Assembly (NCBI RefSeq): GCF_000702305.1
Contig: NZ_JNLC01000010.1
Coordinates: 928,341-992,340 of the forward strand
Direction: 5' to 3'
From: Allobosea sp. 117
GTDB lineage: Bacteria; Pseudomonadota; Alphaproteobacteria; Rhizobiales; Xanthobacteraceae
DNA: 64,000 bases
A program made the position numbers and the translations under genes. Below are positions 8,436-17,286 of this stretch, piece after piece (position 1 is the stretch's first letter; the number at the start of each line of letters is the position of its first letter). The notes beneath the pieces are model-generated. The model saw nothing but the letters and a program-made list of their open reading frames with translations. It was not told where the DNA came from and made no database searches.

Positions 8436-9785
8436 TCACTCCGCGGCCTGCGCGGTCGGGGTGTTGTAGCGGCGGTAGACGATCTGCGACGGGCGTCCGA
8501 CCAGATGGTGTTCGACCCCGTCCTCCAGCGCCCGGCCGTAGATCTCAAGCGCCTCGTCCACAGCCTCGATGGTGCGATCGATGTCCCGGTCGCGATGCGC
8601 GTAGCTGACCACCAGCGAGGGCATCAGCACGCCGCGGCGTATGGTTTCCTGCAGCAGCAGGGTGCGGAACGCCTGCGAGGGGCGGCATTCGCCGTCGAGC
8701 GCGGCATAGGCGAGATTGCAGGGCCGGCCGAGCACCTTCACATGGTCTGCGAGCCCGCGCCGCCGTATGGCGTCCTCGATGCCGTCGCGCAATCTCAGGC
8801 CCTGGCGGTAGAGGTGCTCGACGACCGGCTCGCTCTCATAGATGTGCATGGTCGCCATCGCCGCGGCGAGCGCATGGGTCTCGGCGCCGTGCGTGGTCGA
8901 GAGCAGGAAGACCCGCGGCCGGTCGGTGTGGTCGAGCCCGCCAAGCCGCATGAACTCCCGCTTGCCGGCGAGCGCCGACACCGCGAAGCCGTTGCCCATC
9001 GCCTTGCCGAAGCAGGACAGGTCGGGATCGACGTCGTAGAGCTGCTGCGCCCCGCCGGCGTGCCAGCGGAAGCCGGTGATCATCTCGTCGAGCACGAACA
9101 GCGCGCCATTGTCGTGGCAGAGCTGCCGCAGCGCCTGCAGATATCCTTCCTTCGGGTCGTCGAGCCGCGCCGGCTCCAGGATCAGCGCCGCGATCTTGCC
9201 CGGATGCAGGGCGAACAGGGTGCGGGCGCTCTGCAGGTCGTTGTAGCGGAAGGTCAGCGTCAGCGCCTTGACCGCCTCCGGTATGCCGGCATCCATCGCC
9301 GTGGTGCCGATGAACCAGTCGTCGGTCGAGAAGAACGGATGGTCGGCGCAGCAGGCGATCCGGTCGCGGCCGGTATAGGCCCGCGCGAGGCGCATCGCCG
9401 CCGAGGTGGCGTCCGAGCCGTCCTTGCAGAACTTGACCATTTCGGCGCGGCCGATCAGCCGCAGGAACTGCTCGGCGCAGGCGGCCTCGATCGGCGAGGG
9501 GCGCGTGAAGTTGCAGCCGTTCGGCAATGCCCGCTGGGCCGCGCGTACCACCTCGGGATGGGCGTGGCCGAGCCCGACCGCGCGGTTGCCCATGCCGTAT
9601 TCGATGAACTCATTGCCGTCGACGTCCCACACCCGGCAGCCGAAACCGCGCTCGATGAAGCCGGGCGCCAGCAGCGGATACTGGTCGTCGCCCTTCGCAT
9701 AGGTGTGGCAGCCGCCCGGTATCAGACGGTGCGCATGCCGGGAGAGCCGTTCGGATGTCCTGAAACTCTGCACGTTGGGGATCAT
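8436..9785 (-). CDS. Class III PLP aminotransferase, glutamate-1-semialdehyde aminomutase-like
   Basis: A 449-residue class III aminotransferase of the GSA 2,1-aminomutase branch. The PLP lysine is Lys261 in CFGKAMGNG, the PLP-ring aspartate is Asp233 in VLDEMITGFR, and KDGSDATSAAMRLARAYTGR is the typical small-domain segment. The ATG at 9785 follows GGGAGGGG. A true hemL gene would not be expected here. Its position at the head of an operon with a sugar SDR and the DUF4910 peptidase suggests that it aminates a sugar or a small side-chain acid that ends up on the EPS. The amino acceptor is unknown. Confidence 0.87.
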   Translation of the reverse strand: MIPNVQSFRTSERLSRHAHRLIPGGCHTYAKGDDQYPLLAPGFIERGFGCRVWDVDGNEFIEYGMGNRAVGLGHAHPEVVRAAQRALPNGCNFTRPSPIEAACAEQFLRLIGRAEMVKFCKDGSDATSAAMRLARAYTGRDRIACCADHPFFSTDDWFIGTTAMDAGIPEAVKALTLTFRYNDLQSARTLFALHPGKIAALILEPARLDDPKEGYLQALRQLCHDNGALFVLDEMITGFRWHAGGAQQLYDVDPDLSCFGKAMGNGFAVSALAGKREFMRLGGLDHTDRPRVFLLSTTHGAETHALAAAMATMHIYESEPVVEHLYRQGLRLRDGIEDAIRRRGLADHVKVLGRPCNLAYAALDGECRPSQAFRTLLLQETIRRGVLMPSLVVSYAHRDRDIDRTIEAVDEALEIYGRALEDGVEHHLVGRPSQIVYRRYNTPTAQAAE

Positions 9786-10015
9786 CCCGCGGCCCCTCCC
9801 GGCTGTTCTGCGGCGCCGCAGGATATCGCCGGCCGGCACGCGTCGCCGGCCTACAAACGGCGTCGCCGCGCTCGCCCAAATGGCGGGGGGCGAGCGGCGG
9901 AAAGGCGTAGCGCCGGCCACCGATAGCCGCCTCACGGCGGATGGCGGCGCAGCCTGACGATGATCCGGGCGGGGGCGGCCTGCCGTGCGTGCGGGCTTCG
10001 TCGGGGAGGCGTTCC

Positions 10016-12490
10016 ATGGGCAACCACAGGCCCCGGCGGCACGAGGGCGCCGCCTCATGGCTGGCGGCGGCGGTGCTCGCCTTCGCGCTCGCCTGCATTT
10101 CGACGTCGGCCTTTGGCGACGCCATCTCCGGCGAGGTCACCTCCGGCGGCGCGACGTCGCCGGAGCGGCTGCGGCCGGTCGATATGGGCCTGCCCCTGCC
10201 GGACCCGGAGCCGGCGCTGCCACCGGCCGCCGATCCCTTCGATCCGCCGAGGCTCGCTACGGCCCCTAACGCGCCGGCGGTCGCCGACAGCCTCGCCACG
10301 GCGGGACCGGACGAGACCGTCACGCTGGCCGGCGGGGGCTTCGCGGCCGGGAACATCCGGTTCGCTGTCTTCTCCCAGACCGCCGCATCGCCCGCCAGCT
10401 TCGACGTCGTGGACGCGCTCGGCGCCGACGCGGTCTCGGCCTCCTTCACGCTGCCCCGGCGCCTGACCTGGTCGACCTATCTCGTGTGGCCGGAGCAGGA
10501 CGGCCGGCGCGGCCGGCCCTTCGCCGTCAACCGCACGGAGGCCTGGTGGGTGGGCCCCGACGTCGCGGCGGCCGGCGCGACGGTGTCGGTGTTCGGGCGC
10601 AACCTCGCCACCGGGAACGGCACGCAGCAGTCCTTCGTCTACATCAAGCCGACCGGACAGGCCGGACAATGGCTCGAGCCGCTGTCGGTCGATCCCTACA
10701 AGGTCGATGTCCGGGTGCCGTCGCTGCAGCCGGGCAGCTATGAGATCTGGGTGCATAACGGGCATGGCGGCCGCTTCGGCTGGAGCGGGCCGCTCGTCCT
10801 GACGGTGCGCGCCGCGCCGACCGACGCATCCGCCCGCACCTTCGACGTCCGTTCCTTCGGCGCACGCGGCGATGGCAGCACCGACGACGGCGCGGCTATC
10901 GCCAAAGCCATCGCGGCGGCCGCGGCCCAGTCACCCGCGACCCTGTATTTCCCGGCCGGCACCTATGTCGTCGACCGTGTGCTCGACATTCCCTCCGGCG
11001 TGCGCTGGCTGGGCGAGGGTCGCGACCAGAGCCGCTTGACGCTGCGCATCCCGCTGTCGAAGCTGCGCGCCACCGCCTTCCTCGGAGGTGGCGGCGCCGA
11101 CGTGACCTTCGAGCGGATCACCATCGATGCCGACGGGCGGATCGACGATGCCGCCGGCAACATGCTGATGCTCAACGGCCGCGACATCGCCTTCCGGCAG
11201 GCGCGCCTCACCTCCTGGGGCGGCATGACCCTGCAGGCGGGTGTGACCCGGCTGTCCTTCGACGATGTCGAGGTGACCGGCAAGGGATCGTTCGTCGGAT
11301 CGAGCGCGCAGGTCTTCTTTAGGAACAACATTTTCCGCATGACCGACGACGGCGAATCCGCCGTCGCGAGCTGGGGCGGGAACGGCCTCGCCTTCATCGG
11401 CAACCAGCTCTTCAATGCCGACGAGACGCGCCCCGACGGCAACGGCATAGGCCGGCTGTTCGTCTCGCAGGGCCATTTCGGCAGCACCCGCAACCTCTAT
11501 TTCGCCGACAACCAGACCCACAACGCGGCCCCGCGCGACTGCCGCTTCGTCGATTGCAACAAGGGCGAGCAGATCATCTTCGAATATGGCGCGGTGCGGC
11601 TGAAGCCGCGCGCCAGCGCGGTCGGACCCGACAGCGTCACCTTCGCGACCCTCACCGAGGACGAGACCCGCCCGCTCTGGCATGTCGTCGTCGCCGCCGG
11701 CAGGGGCGCCGGGCAGGCCCGGCGGGTGGTGGCCGTCGAGGGCAACACGCTGCGCCTGGAACGTGCGTGGACGGTGCAGCCGGACACCGCGACCAGCCTG
11801 TTCTTCATCACCCCGATCGCCGAGCGGGCGGTGGTCTATCGCAACCGTTTCCAGGGCCGCGCCACCTATGCGGAGCACGATTCCAACTCGACGGGGACGC
11901 TGGTCTGGGGCAATTGCCGCGACATCGTGGTCGCCGACAACGACATCGCGAACATGCGGCACGGCATCATGGTGGCGGCCACCTCCGGCACGGCGGAGGA
12001 CAGCGTGTCCGCGCCCTATTTCGTGCTGGTGACCGGCAACCGCATCGTCGACGGCAATAACGGCCTCTATGCCGGCCTGACCTTCGGCTACGACACCGTT
12101 CCGCCGATCCTCGGCGGCATCGGCAATGCGTTCCGCGCGAACACCATCGCCGGCATGAGCCATATCGGCATCGCGCTCGACACCTGGGACACCGTCGGCG
12201 GCAGCATCCACGCCACCGTCGTCGAGCACAATCGCCTGCGCGACGTCCGGTTCGGGCTGGCTTCGGCGCTCAAGCTGATCTGGACCGGGCTCGATTTCCG
12301 GCCGACGCCGGCGCGCGGCACGCGGCTCGCGCAGACGGTCCTCTACGACAACAGCTTCGATCGCGGCAGCGCCGTCGCGGAGGGCTCGTTCGGCTTCCTT
12401 TCCGCCCCGCAGCAGGGCTGGATCGGCCGCGTCAATCTCTGGCGGGATTTTGCGTCGGGCAATGGCGGGCCGGGCGCCGCGCCGCCCTGA
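10016..12490 (+). CDS. Secreted right-handed beta-helix (pectate lyase-like) protein with IPT/TIG-like domains
   Basis: An 824-residue exported protein. The signal peptide (about 12-38, AAVLAFALACISTSAFG) is followed by two immunoglobulin-like IPT/TIG-type segments (about 85-280: DETVTLAGGGFAAGN and GATVSVFGRNLATG). A Pectate_lyase_3-type start, FDVRSFGARGDGSTDDGAAI, then TLYFPAGTYVV, leads into a parallel beta-helix to the C-terminus. Such proteins in EPS loci act as polysaccharide lyases, hydrolases or C5-epimerases in the periplasm or outside the cell. No catalytic set is identifiable by eye. The ATG at 10016 follows GGGGAGG and precedes the signal peptide directly. It diverges from the aminotransferase gene. 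Confidence 0.82.
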   Translation: MGNHRPRRHEGAASWLAAAVLAFALACISTSAFGDAISGEVTSGGATSPERLRPVDMGLPLPDPEPALPPAADPFDPPRLATAPNAPAVADSLATAGPDETVTLAGGGFAAGNIRFAVFSQTAASPASFDVVDALGADAVSASFTLPRRLTWSTYLVWPEQDGRRGRPFAVNRTEAWWVGPDVAAAGATVSVFGRNLATGNGTQQSFVYIKPTGQAGQWLEPLSVDPYKVDVRVPSLQPGSYEIWVHNGHGGRFGWSGPLVLTVRAAPTDASARTFDVRSFGARGDGSTDDGAAIAKAIAAAAAQSPATLYFPAGTYVVDRVLDIPSGVRWLGEGRDQSRLTLRIPLSKLRATAFLGGGGADVTFERITIDADGRIDDAAGNMLMLNGRDIAFRQARLTSWGGMTLQAGVTRLSFDDVEVTGKGSFVGSSAQVFFRNNIFRMTDDGESAVASWGGNGLAFIGNQLFNADETRPDGNGIGRLFVSQGHFGSTRNLYFADNQTHNAAPRDCRFVDCNKGEQIIFEYGAVRLKPRASAVGPDSVTFATLTEDETRPLWHVVVAAGRGAGQARRVVAVEGNTLRLERAWTVQPDTATSLFFITPIAERAVVYRNRFQGRATYAEHDSNSTGTLVWGNCRDIVVADNDIANMRHGIMVAATSGTAEDSVSAPYFVLVTGNRIVDGNNGLYAGLTFGYDTVPPILGGIGNAFRANTIAGMSHIGIALDTWDTVGGSIHATVVEHNRLRDVRFGLASALKLIWTGLDFRPTPARGTRLAQTVLYDNSFDRGSAVAEGSFGFLSAPQQGWIGRVNLWRDFASGNGGPGAAPP

Positions 12491-12521
12491 CGGCGGCCTG
12501 AGGGGAGCACCGCGCGCGTCG

Positions 12522-13214
12522 TCACTCCGTGTCGTCTATGGCGTCGCTGAAGCGCTCGATATCGGGGATGACGAGGTCATTGCCGACCCGCCGCACGAGG
12601 CCGATCTCCTGCAGCCGGCCGAACTCCCGCGTCACCGTCTCGCGATTGGTGCCCACACGGGCCGCCAGGCGCGTATGCGTCGGCGCAGGCGAAAGGGTGA
12701 CGGTGCCGCTGTCGGAGCCGCGCTCCCGGCAGATGCGCAGCAGCTCGGCGTGAATCCGCGCCCGGGCGCCGAGCGTGCTGAACTCCACGACCTGGTCCAT
12801 GAGGATGCGCAGCTCGCTGGCGAGATGCGCGAGCAGCGCCTTGTAGAGCACGGGATTGCGCACGGCCATCGCCATGAAGGTGTGGCCGTTGATGGCGGCG
12901 AACGCGCATTGCCCCACGGCGGTCACGCTCGCCGGAGAGGGGAAGCCGTCGATGAGCGCGAGCTCCCCGAGCAGGGCGGCCTTGGGCGGGCGCCGGATGT
13001 GAACCGCCCTTCCCACGCTGGTATAGATCGTCGTCTGCACCTCGCCTTCGAGAAGGAAGTATATGTCCGTGTTTATTTGTCCGAGAGATAAGATCTCTTC
13101 TCCGTCGGAATGCGATACCCAGCGGCATTGCGCTTCGATCGTGCCGACTTCTTCAAGCGAAAGTGGAGAGAATAGATTGAGTTTTCGAAAAATTTCTCTC
13201 TCATAGTCCCTCAT
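12522..13214 (-). CDS. Crp/Fnr family transcriptional regulator
   Basis: A 230-residue regulator with an N-terminal cyclic-nucleotide-binding-type beta-barrel (about 12-125, with LLGELALIDGFPSPASV), a dimer helix (about 128-155) and a C-terminal winged HTH. Its recognition helix TNRETVTREFGR carries Arg191, Glu192 and Arg196, matching CRP Arg180, Glu181 and Arg185, which read TGTGA. The CRP Arg82 that binds cAMP phosphate corresponds to a Pro/Ala here (FPSPAS), and there is no FNR cysteine cluster, so the signal is unclear. The ATG at 13214 has GGAGGAGG upstream. Lying inside the EPS locus, it probably controls EPS genes; a candidate target is the palindrome at 31051-31066. Confidence 0.9.
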   Translation of the reverse strand: MRDYEREIFRKLNLFSPLSLEEVGTIEAQCRWVSHSDGEEILSLGQINTDIYFLLEGEVQTTIYTSVGRAVHIRRPPKAALLGELALIDGFPSPASVTAVGQCAFAAINGHTFMAMAVRNPVLYKALLAHLASELRILMDQVVEFSTLGARARIHAELLRICRERGSDSGTVTLSPAPTHTRLAARVGTNRETVTREFGRLQEIGLVRRVGNDLVIPDIERFSDAIDDTE

Positions 13215-13972
13215 GTCCTCCTCCGCGCGCGTTTCCTTGTTATGTCGTTGGTGGTTTGACGCGTTCCACATGTCGTGCGTCGTCACGCCGATCCCAGCCG
13301 CATATCCTTCCAATGCCGAGCCGTTCCCTTTCTTCGGTTTTGCCGGTTGCCGGCCGGCAGGGCACGGCCTTCTGCCGCCACGACGGCGCGCCGGGCGGAT
13401 TCCCGACGAGATGTGAAAGGCCGATCTTCGACCGGACGGGGGGCGATAGGGATAAGGGGCTGCGCGGCGCGTCATGGACACTGGCGGCGGTCCCGAAGCT
13501 CGGAAGCCACGACTGCGCAGTTCCTCTGCCGAAGCGGGAAACTGTCCTTATTTCGGGCCGCTCGCGTCGGCTCAAGACACGCAATCCTTTGATTCAGAGC
13601 TTGACGTAAGGTATCCGGATAGCGATCACTTCGAGGCGTGGAAGACGACCAAGTATTACAATTATACACCTAAATTGGTTATAATCTAACTCTCCATTCG
13701 GATAGACCGCCGGGCATCCGGATAGCTTGCGTATGCATTCCAGATCACTCCCTCCGTCGAAAAGATCATGGATTTCGCGGCGGCTGGGGAATGTGGCTGG
13801 GGAGGCGGCCGGTGACCGCGCCAACATCTCCCCGAACGTGTCGCCGCCATCTCCCGTTGGCCGAATAGGACCGCCGCCGGGCTGGCGCCTAGGCTCGTTC
13901 CGGGTGCCGTGTGACGGGGACCAACCCTGGCGGCTGCTCATTCGAGCTTTGGACCGGTCTCGGCGAGGCGCC
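13215..13972 (+). other. 758-bp intergenic region between the crp-like gene and the WecA-like gene
   Basis: A divergent regulatory region. The first 350 bp are GC-rich without a convincing gene. The part at 13590-13730 is markedly AT-richer than its surroundings and holds a sigma-70-like promoter (13656-13685) and three copies of a sequence close to ATCCGGATAGC (13613-13623, 13696-13706, 13716-13726). The following 250 bp would be a long leader for the WecA-like gene. Small open frames here have poor codon use and no SD. Confidence 0.6.
13656..13685 (+). promoter_or_regulatory. Probable sigma-70 promoter for the WecA-like EPS operon
   Basis: TTACAA at 13656-13661 and TATAAT at 13680-13685 are separated by 18 bp, in an AT-rich patch. 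It points toward the operon starting at 13973, giving a leader of about 280 nt. Repeats of ATCCGGATAGC flank it on both sides, which fits regulator control. Based on motif match only. Confidence 0.55.
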
Positions 13973-15073
13973 ATGTTGACCTATGCTCTGGCTCCGTTGA
14001 GTGCGCTTCTTCTGTCGGCGGCGCTGATTGCCGGCTTCGAGCGGATCGCAATCCCCGCCGGGCTCGTTGATCGCCCGACGGCGCGCAAGGTGCACATCGG
14101 CAATGTCCCGGTGGTCGGCGGTCTCGCCATGTTCCTCGCCTTTCTGGCGGTGGGATTACCGGCTGGGGCGGTCCCCGGCGGGCACTGGGAGCTGGCCGCC
14201 GCGCTTGCGGTCCTGGTCGGCCTCGGCGTCATCGACGACCGCATCGATCTCGGCGCGCGCACCAAGCTCGCCGTCCAGATCTTCGCCGCGCTCCTGATGA
14301 CCGCCCCGAACCGGCATGTGCTGGACCTCGGCTTCCTGTTCCCGGGCCTGCCCGGCTTCGCTCTCGCCCTCGCCTGGCCGGTTTCGGTGGTGTTCATCGT
14401 CGGGCTGATCAACGCCTTCAACATGATCGACGGCCTGGACGGCCTCGCCGGCGGCCTCGCCGCCTCGGCGCTCGGCTGGCTCGCCTTCATCGCCGGCGCT
14501 CAGGATCGCCCCGGCGAATGCCTGACCCTGCTGATATTGCTCGCCGCCACGCTCGGATTCCTCGCCTTCAACATGCGCCACCCCTGGTGCGGCCGGGCGC
14601 GGGTGTTCATGGGCGATGCCGGCAGCATGATGCTCGGCGCGGCCATCGCCTATTTCATCATCGTGCTCGGCGAGCCCGGCCCCGCGACACCGGGCCATCA
14701 CTGGCCGTTCCTTCTGTGGCTGGCGGCGATCCCGGTGATCGACACGGCGAGCCTGATCGTCCGCCGCCTTCTTGCGGGGCGCAGCCCGTTCTCCGCCGAT
14801 CGCTGGCATCTGCACCATCTCCTGCTGGCGCAGGGGCTGTCCGTCCCGGCGATCTGCCTGCTGCTGGTCGGTCTTTCCGTCCTGATGGGCGCTATCGGCG
14901 TCGCCGGGCCCGGCCTCAATCTGCCGGCGCTGGGCATGCTCGTCGCGCTCGTCGTGCCGGCCGCCGTCCACACCGCCTTCGTGACCCGCGAGGCGTGGAT
15001 CGGGGCGCTGCATCATGGCCGGCCGGTGCGTGCGGCCGCCGTGCCGTCGGCACCGGTCTCGGAGCGGAAGTGA
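13973..15073 (+). CDS. Undecaprenyl-phosphate HexNAc-1-phosphate transferase, WecA/MraY family
   Basis: A polytopic membrane protein of 366 residues that would start the EPS repeat by moving a sugar-1-phosphate (often GlcNAc-1-P) from UDP-sugar to undecaprenyl phosphate. Family motifs are DDRIDL (Mg-binding Asp pair, about residue 85), NAFNMIDGLDGLAGG, VFMGDAGSMMLG and the basic loop RWHLHHLLLAQG. About ten hydrophobic helices are visible. The start is set at the ATG at 13973, where the first helix begins (MLTYALAPLSALLLSAALIAG), with GAGG upstream; an open frame to 13727 adds 82 atypical residues. It is the only initiating transferase in the locus and heads the operon 13973-19848. Confidence 0.9.
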   Translation: MLTYALAPLSALLLSAALIAGFERIAIPAGLVDRPTARKVHIGNVPVVGGLAMFLAFLAVGLPAGAVPGGHWELAAALAVLVGLGVIDDRIDLGARTKLAVQIFAALLMTAPNRHVLDLGFLFPGLPGFALALAWPVSVVFIVGLINAFNMIDGLDGLAGGLAASALGWLAFIAGAQDRPGECLTLLILLAATLGFLAFNMRHPWCGRARVFMGDAGSMMLGAAIAYFIIVLGEPGPATPGHHWPFLLWLAAIPVIDTASLIVRRLLAGRSPFSADRWHLHHLLLAQGLSVPAICLLLVGLSVLMGAIGVAGPGLNLPALGMLVALVVPAAVHTAFVTREAWIGALHHGRPVRAAAVPSAPVSERK

Positions 15074-16338
15074 TGCGCTTCGCCTATTTCGGCTTTCCCC
15101 ATGTCGGAGGCACCCACACGGTGTTCCGGCAGCTCCATGCCGGCCTCGCTCCGTACGGCGTCACGGTGCGCTGGCTGGGCATGGCGCCCGCCGCGCTGGC
15201 GGCCGCGGAGGATCCGAAATGGGCCGCCGATATCGCCCTGGGCCGCGTCGTCGGCCATGCCGGCGCCAGCCCGCAGGCGCAGGCAGCGGCGCTCGTCCAT
15301 GCGGTGGCAGCCGGCGGCTATGACGGCGTGTTCGTCAATGTCTGCGCCGACCGCGTCCAGATGAACATCGCCCGCTACCTGCCGGCGCATGTGCTGCGGA
15401 TCATGATCGTCCACAACATCACCCCCGGCACCTATGCCGCCGCGCGCGCGATCCGCGACCATGTCCACGCCACCGTCGGCGTTTCCGAGCGCTGCCGGTC
15501 GGACCTCGTCGAACGGCACGGGTTTGCGGCCGAGCGCATGTCGGTCATCCCGCACGCCTTCGAGGCCGGCGCCCTGCCGGGCGAGCGCCCGGCCCGGCGT
15601 GGCGAGGGGTGCCGCCTGCTGTTCCTCGGGCGGGTCGAGGACACCGCGAAGGGCGTCTTCTGGCTGCCCCGCATTCTGGAGCGGCTGCCGGCCTCGGCGA
15701 CCCTCACCGTCGCCGGCGACGGGCCCGACCTTCCGCGGCTGGCGCGGCAGCTCGCGCGCTTTCCGGACCGTGTCCGCCTGGCGGGAATGGTGGCGCCGGA
15801 CGAAGTCGGAGAGCTGGTGCGCGGGCACGACTTATTGCTCGCGCCCTCGCGCTTCGAAGGCTTCGGGCTGTCGATGCTGGAAGCCATGGCGGGCGGGTGC
15901 GTGCCGGTCGCCTCGCACATTCACGGCGTCACCGACACCATCGTCGACGATGGTGTCGACGGCTTTCTCTTTCCGGTCGGCGACTGGCGCCGGGCGGCCG
16001 CCCATGTCGAGGCGCTGATGGCCGACCCCCTCCTGCTGTCGGCGGCGTCAGCGGCGGCGATGGGAAAGGCGCGGCGCGCCTTCGGCCTCAACGCCATGGC
16101 CGCGCGCTATGCCGGGCTGATCGGCGCGCTGGCATCGGCGCCGCCGGCCATTGCCGCTCCGCTCGAACTCGGACAATGGTCGATGCCACCCGGCATGCGC
16201 GACGGCTGGCGCACGGCCCTGCCGCAACCGGTCAAGAACGCCCTGCGCCTGCTGCGCGAGCGGCTCGCCGGCAACGGTCCGGCACAGGGCCTGCCGGGCG
16301 GTCCGCGGGCTATCCGCCGCCACTTCGAAGCCCGCTAG
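15073..16338 (+). CDS. Glycosyltransferase family 4
   Basis: A GT-B fold retaining glycosyltransferase of 421 residues. The C-terminal Glycos_transf_1 domain (about 175-345) has LLFLGRVEDTAKGVFWLPRIL, AGDGPDLPRLARQL and the donor-binding signature LLLAPSRFEGFGLSMLEAMAGGCVPVA with the E-x7-E pattern. The N-terminal domain begins MRFAYFGFPHVGGTHTVFRQL. Its ATG overlaps the stop of the WecA-like gene by one base (TGATG), so translation is probably coupled. It may add an early sugar to the lipid-linked primer, but order and donor cannot be read from the sequence. A 60-residue C-terminal tail extends beyond the usual domain. Confidence 0.88.
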   Translation: MRFAYFGFPHVGGTHTVFRQLHAGLAPYGVTVRWLGMAPAALAAAEDPKWAADIALGRVVGHAGASPQAQAAALVHAVAAGGYDGVFVNVCADRVQMNIARYLPAHVLRIMIVHNITPGTYAAARAIRDHVHATVGVSERCRSDLVERHGFAAERMSVIPHAFEAGALPGERPARRGEGCRLLFLGRVEDTAKGVFWLPRILERLPASATLTVAGDGPDLPRLARQLARFPDRVRLAGMVAPDEVGELVRGHDLLLAPSRFEGFGLSMLEAMAGGCVPVASHIHGVTDTIVDDGVDGFLFPVGDWRRAAAHVEALMADPLLLSAASAAAMGKARRAFGLNAMAARYAGLIGALASAPPAIAAPLELGQWSMPPGMRDGWRTALPQPVKNALRLLRERLAGNGPAQGLPGGPRAIRRHFEAR

Positions 16339-16347
16339 GGGGACGCC

Positions 16348-17286
16348 ATGGCCGTCGCCGAGCACGGACTCGATCGAAGCGGTGTCACCACCAGCGGTAT
16401 AGCGCCGACGCCGACGCCTGCGGACCGGCCCGAGCCGCGGAGCGGATGCACGCCCGGCATCTCGGCGCTGATCATGACGTTCAACGAGGAGGTCAACCTG
16501 CCGGCCTGCCTCGCCTCGCTCGCCTGGTGCGACGACATCGTCGTGCTGGATTCCGGCAGCACCGACAGGACGGTCGAGATCGCCCGGCTGGCCGGCGCCC
16601 GGGTGGTGGAGCGGCCCTACGACAACGAATGCAACCAGCGCAATTTCGGCCTGACCGGCATCGGCTACCGGCACCCCTGGCTCTACATCCCCGACGCCGA
16701 CGAGGTGACGCCGGCCGATCTGCGCGACGAGATGCTGGCGATCGCGCGCGACCCGTCGCGGCCGGAATCCTTCTTCCGCGCCCGCTACAGGAACATGTTC
16801 ATGGGCCGCTGGATCCGCCGCAGCAGCCTCTACCCGACATGGATACCGCGGCTGGTGCATGTCGATCGCGTCCGCTTCGAGCGGGCCGTCCACATGCGCT
16901 GCATGGGCGAGGGGCCCGAGGGCCGGCTGGAAGCCCATTTCGTCCACTACAGCTTCAACAAGGGGTTGTCGGCCTGGTACGACAAGCACAACAAATATTC
17001 GCAGGTCGAGGCGCGGGAGGCGTTGCGGAGCCTGCGTGACGGCCGGGTTCCCTGGGCCGACCTGTTCGCCGCGACGCCGGAAGCGCGCCGCCGCGCGCTG
17101 AAGGAGCTGGCCCTGCGCCTGCCGTTCCGCCCGACCCTGCGGTTCATCTACATGTACGTGATCCGTCGGGGATTTCTCGACGGCTGGCCGGGCTTCACCT
17201 ATTGCCGGCTGCTCGCCACCTACGAGCACATGATCGTGCTCAAGACCGTCGAGCTGGAGCGGCGGGAAAAGGGCCTGTCGATATGA
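16348..17286 (+). CDS. Glycosyltransferase family 2 (WaaE/KdtX-like)
   Basis: A GT2 enzyme of 312 residues. ISALIMTFNEEVNLPACLASL and VVLDSGSTDRTVEIA form the N-terminal nucleotide-binding part, and PDADEVTP is the DxD-type metal motif. The second half, with RNMFMGRWIRRSSLYPTW and FVHYSFNKGLSAWYDKHNKYS, is typical of the subgroup related to WaaE beta-1,4-glucosyltransferases. A 40-residue leader precedes the GT core, so an internal start is possible. It follows the GT4 gene by 9 bp and overlaps the next gene by four bases (ATGA), as expected in a tight EPS operon. Confidence 0.87.
   Translation: MAVAEHGLDRSGVTTSGIAPTPTPADRPEPRSGCTPGISALIMTFNEEVNLPACLASLAWCDDIVVLDSGSTDRTVEIARLAGARVVERPYDNECNQRNFGLTGIGYRHPWLYIPDADEVTPADLRDEMLAIARDPSRPESFFRARYRNMFMGRWIRRSSLYPTWIPRLVHVDRVRFERAVHMRCMGEGPEGRLEAHFVHYSFNKGLSAWYDKHNKYSQVEAREALRSLRDGRVPWADLFAATPEARRRALKELALRLPFRPTLRFIYMYVIRRGFLDGWPGFTYCRLLATYEHMIVLKTVELERREKGLSI

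Noticed and set aside
6089..8608. An 839-codon open frame on the plus strand
   Set aside because: It is antisense to the DUF4910 and SDR genes, rich in Arg/Gly/Ala/Glu and without motifs. It arises from the high third-position GC. The same applies to long frames at 27196-29574 (+), 44895-47063 (-), 47490-49358 (-) and 55473-57911 (+).
13601..13629. TTGACG as a -35 box for another promoter
   Set aside because: The hexamer 17 bp downstream is GATCAC, a poor -10 match, so the pair is not convincing.
13474..13689. A 71-codon frame in the AT-rich intergenic region
   Set aside because: It runs through the promoter and the ATCCGGATAGC repeat, has no SD and has codon use unlike the neighbours.
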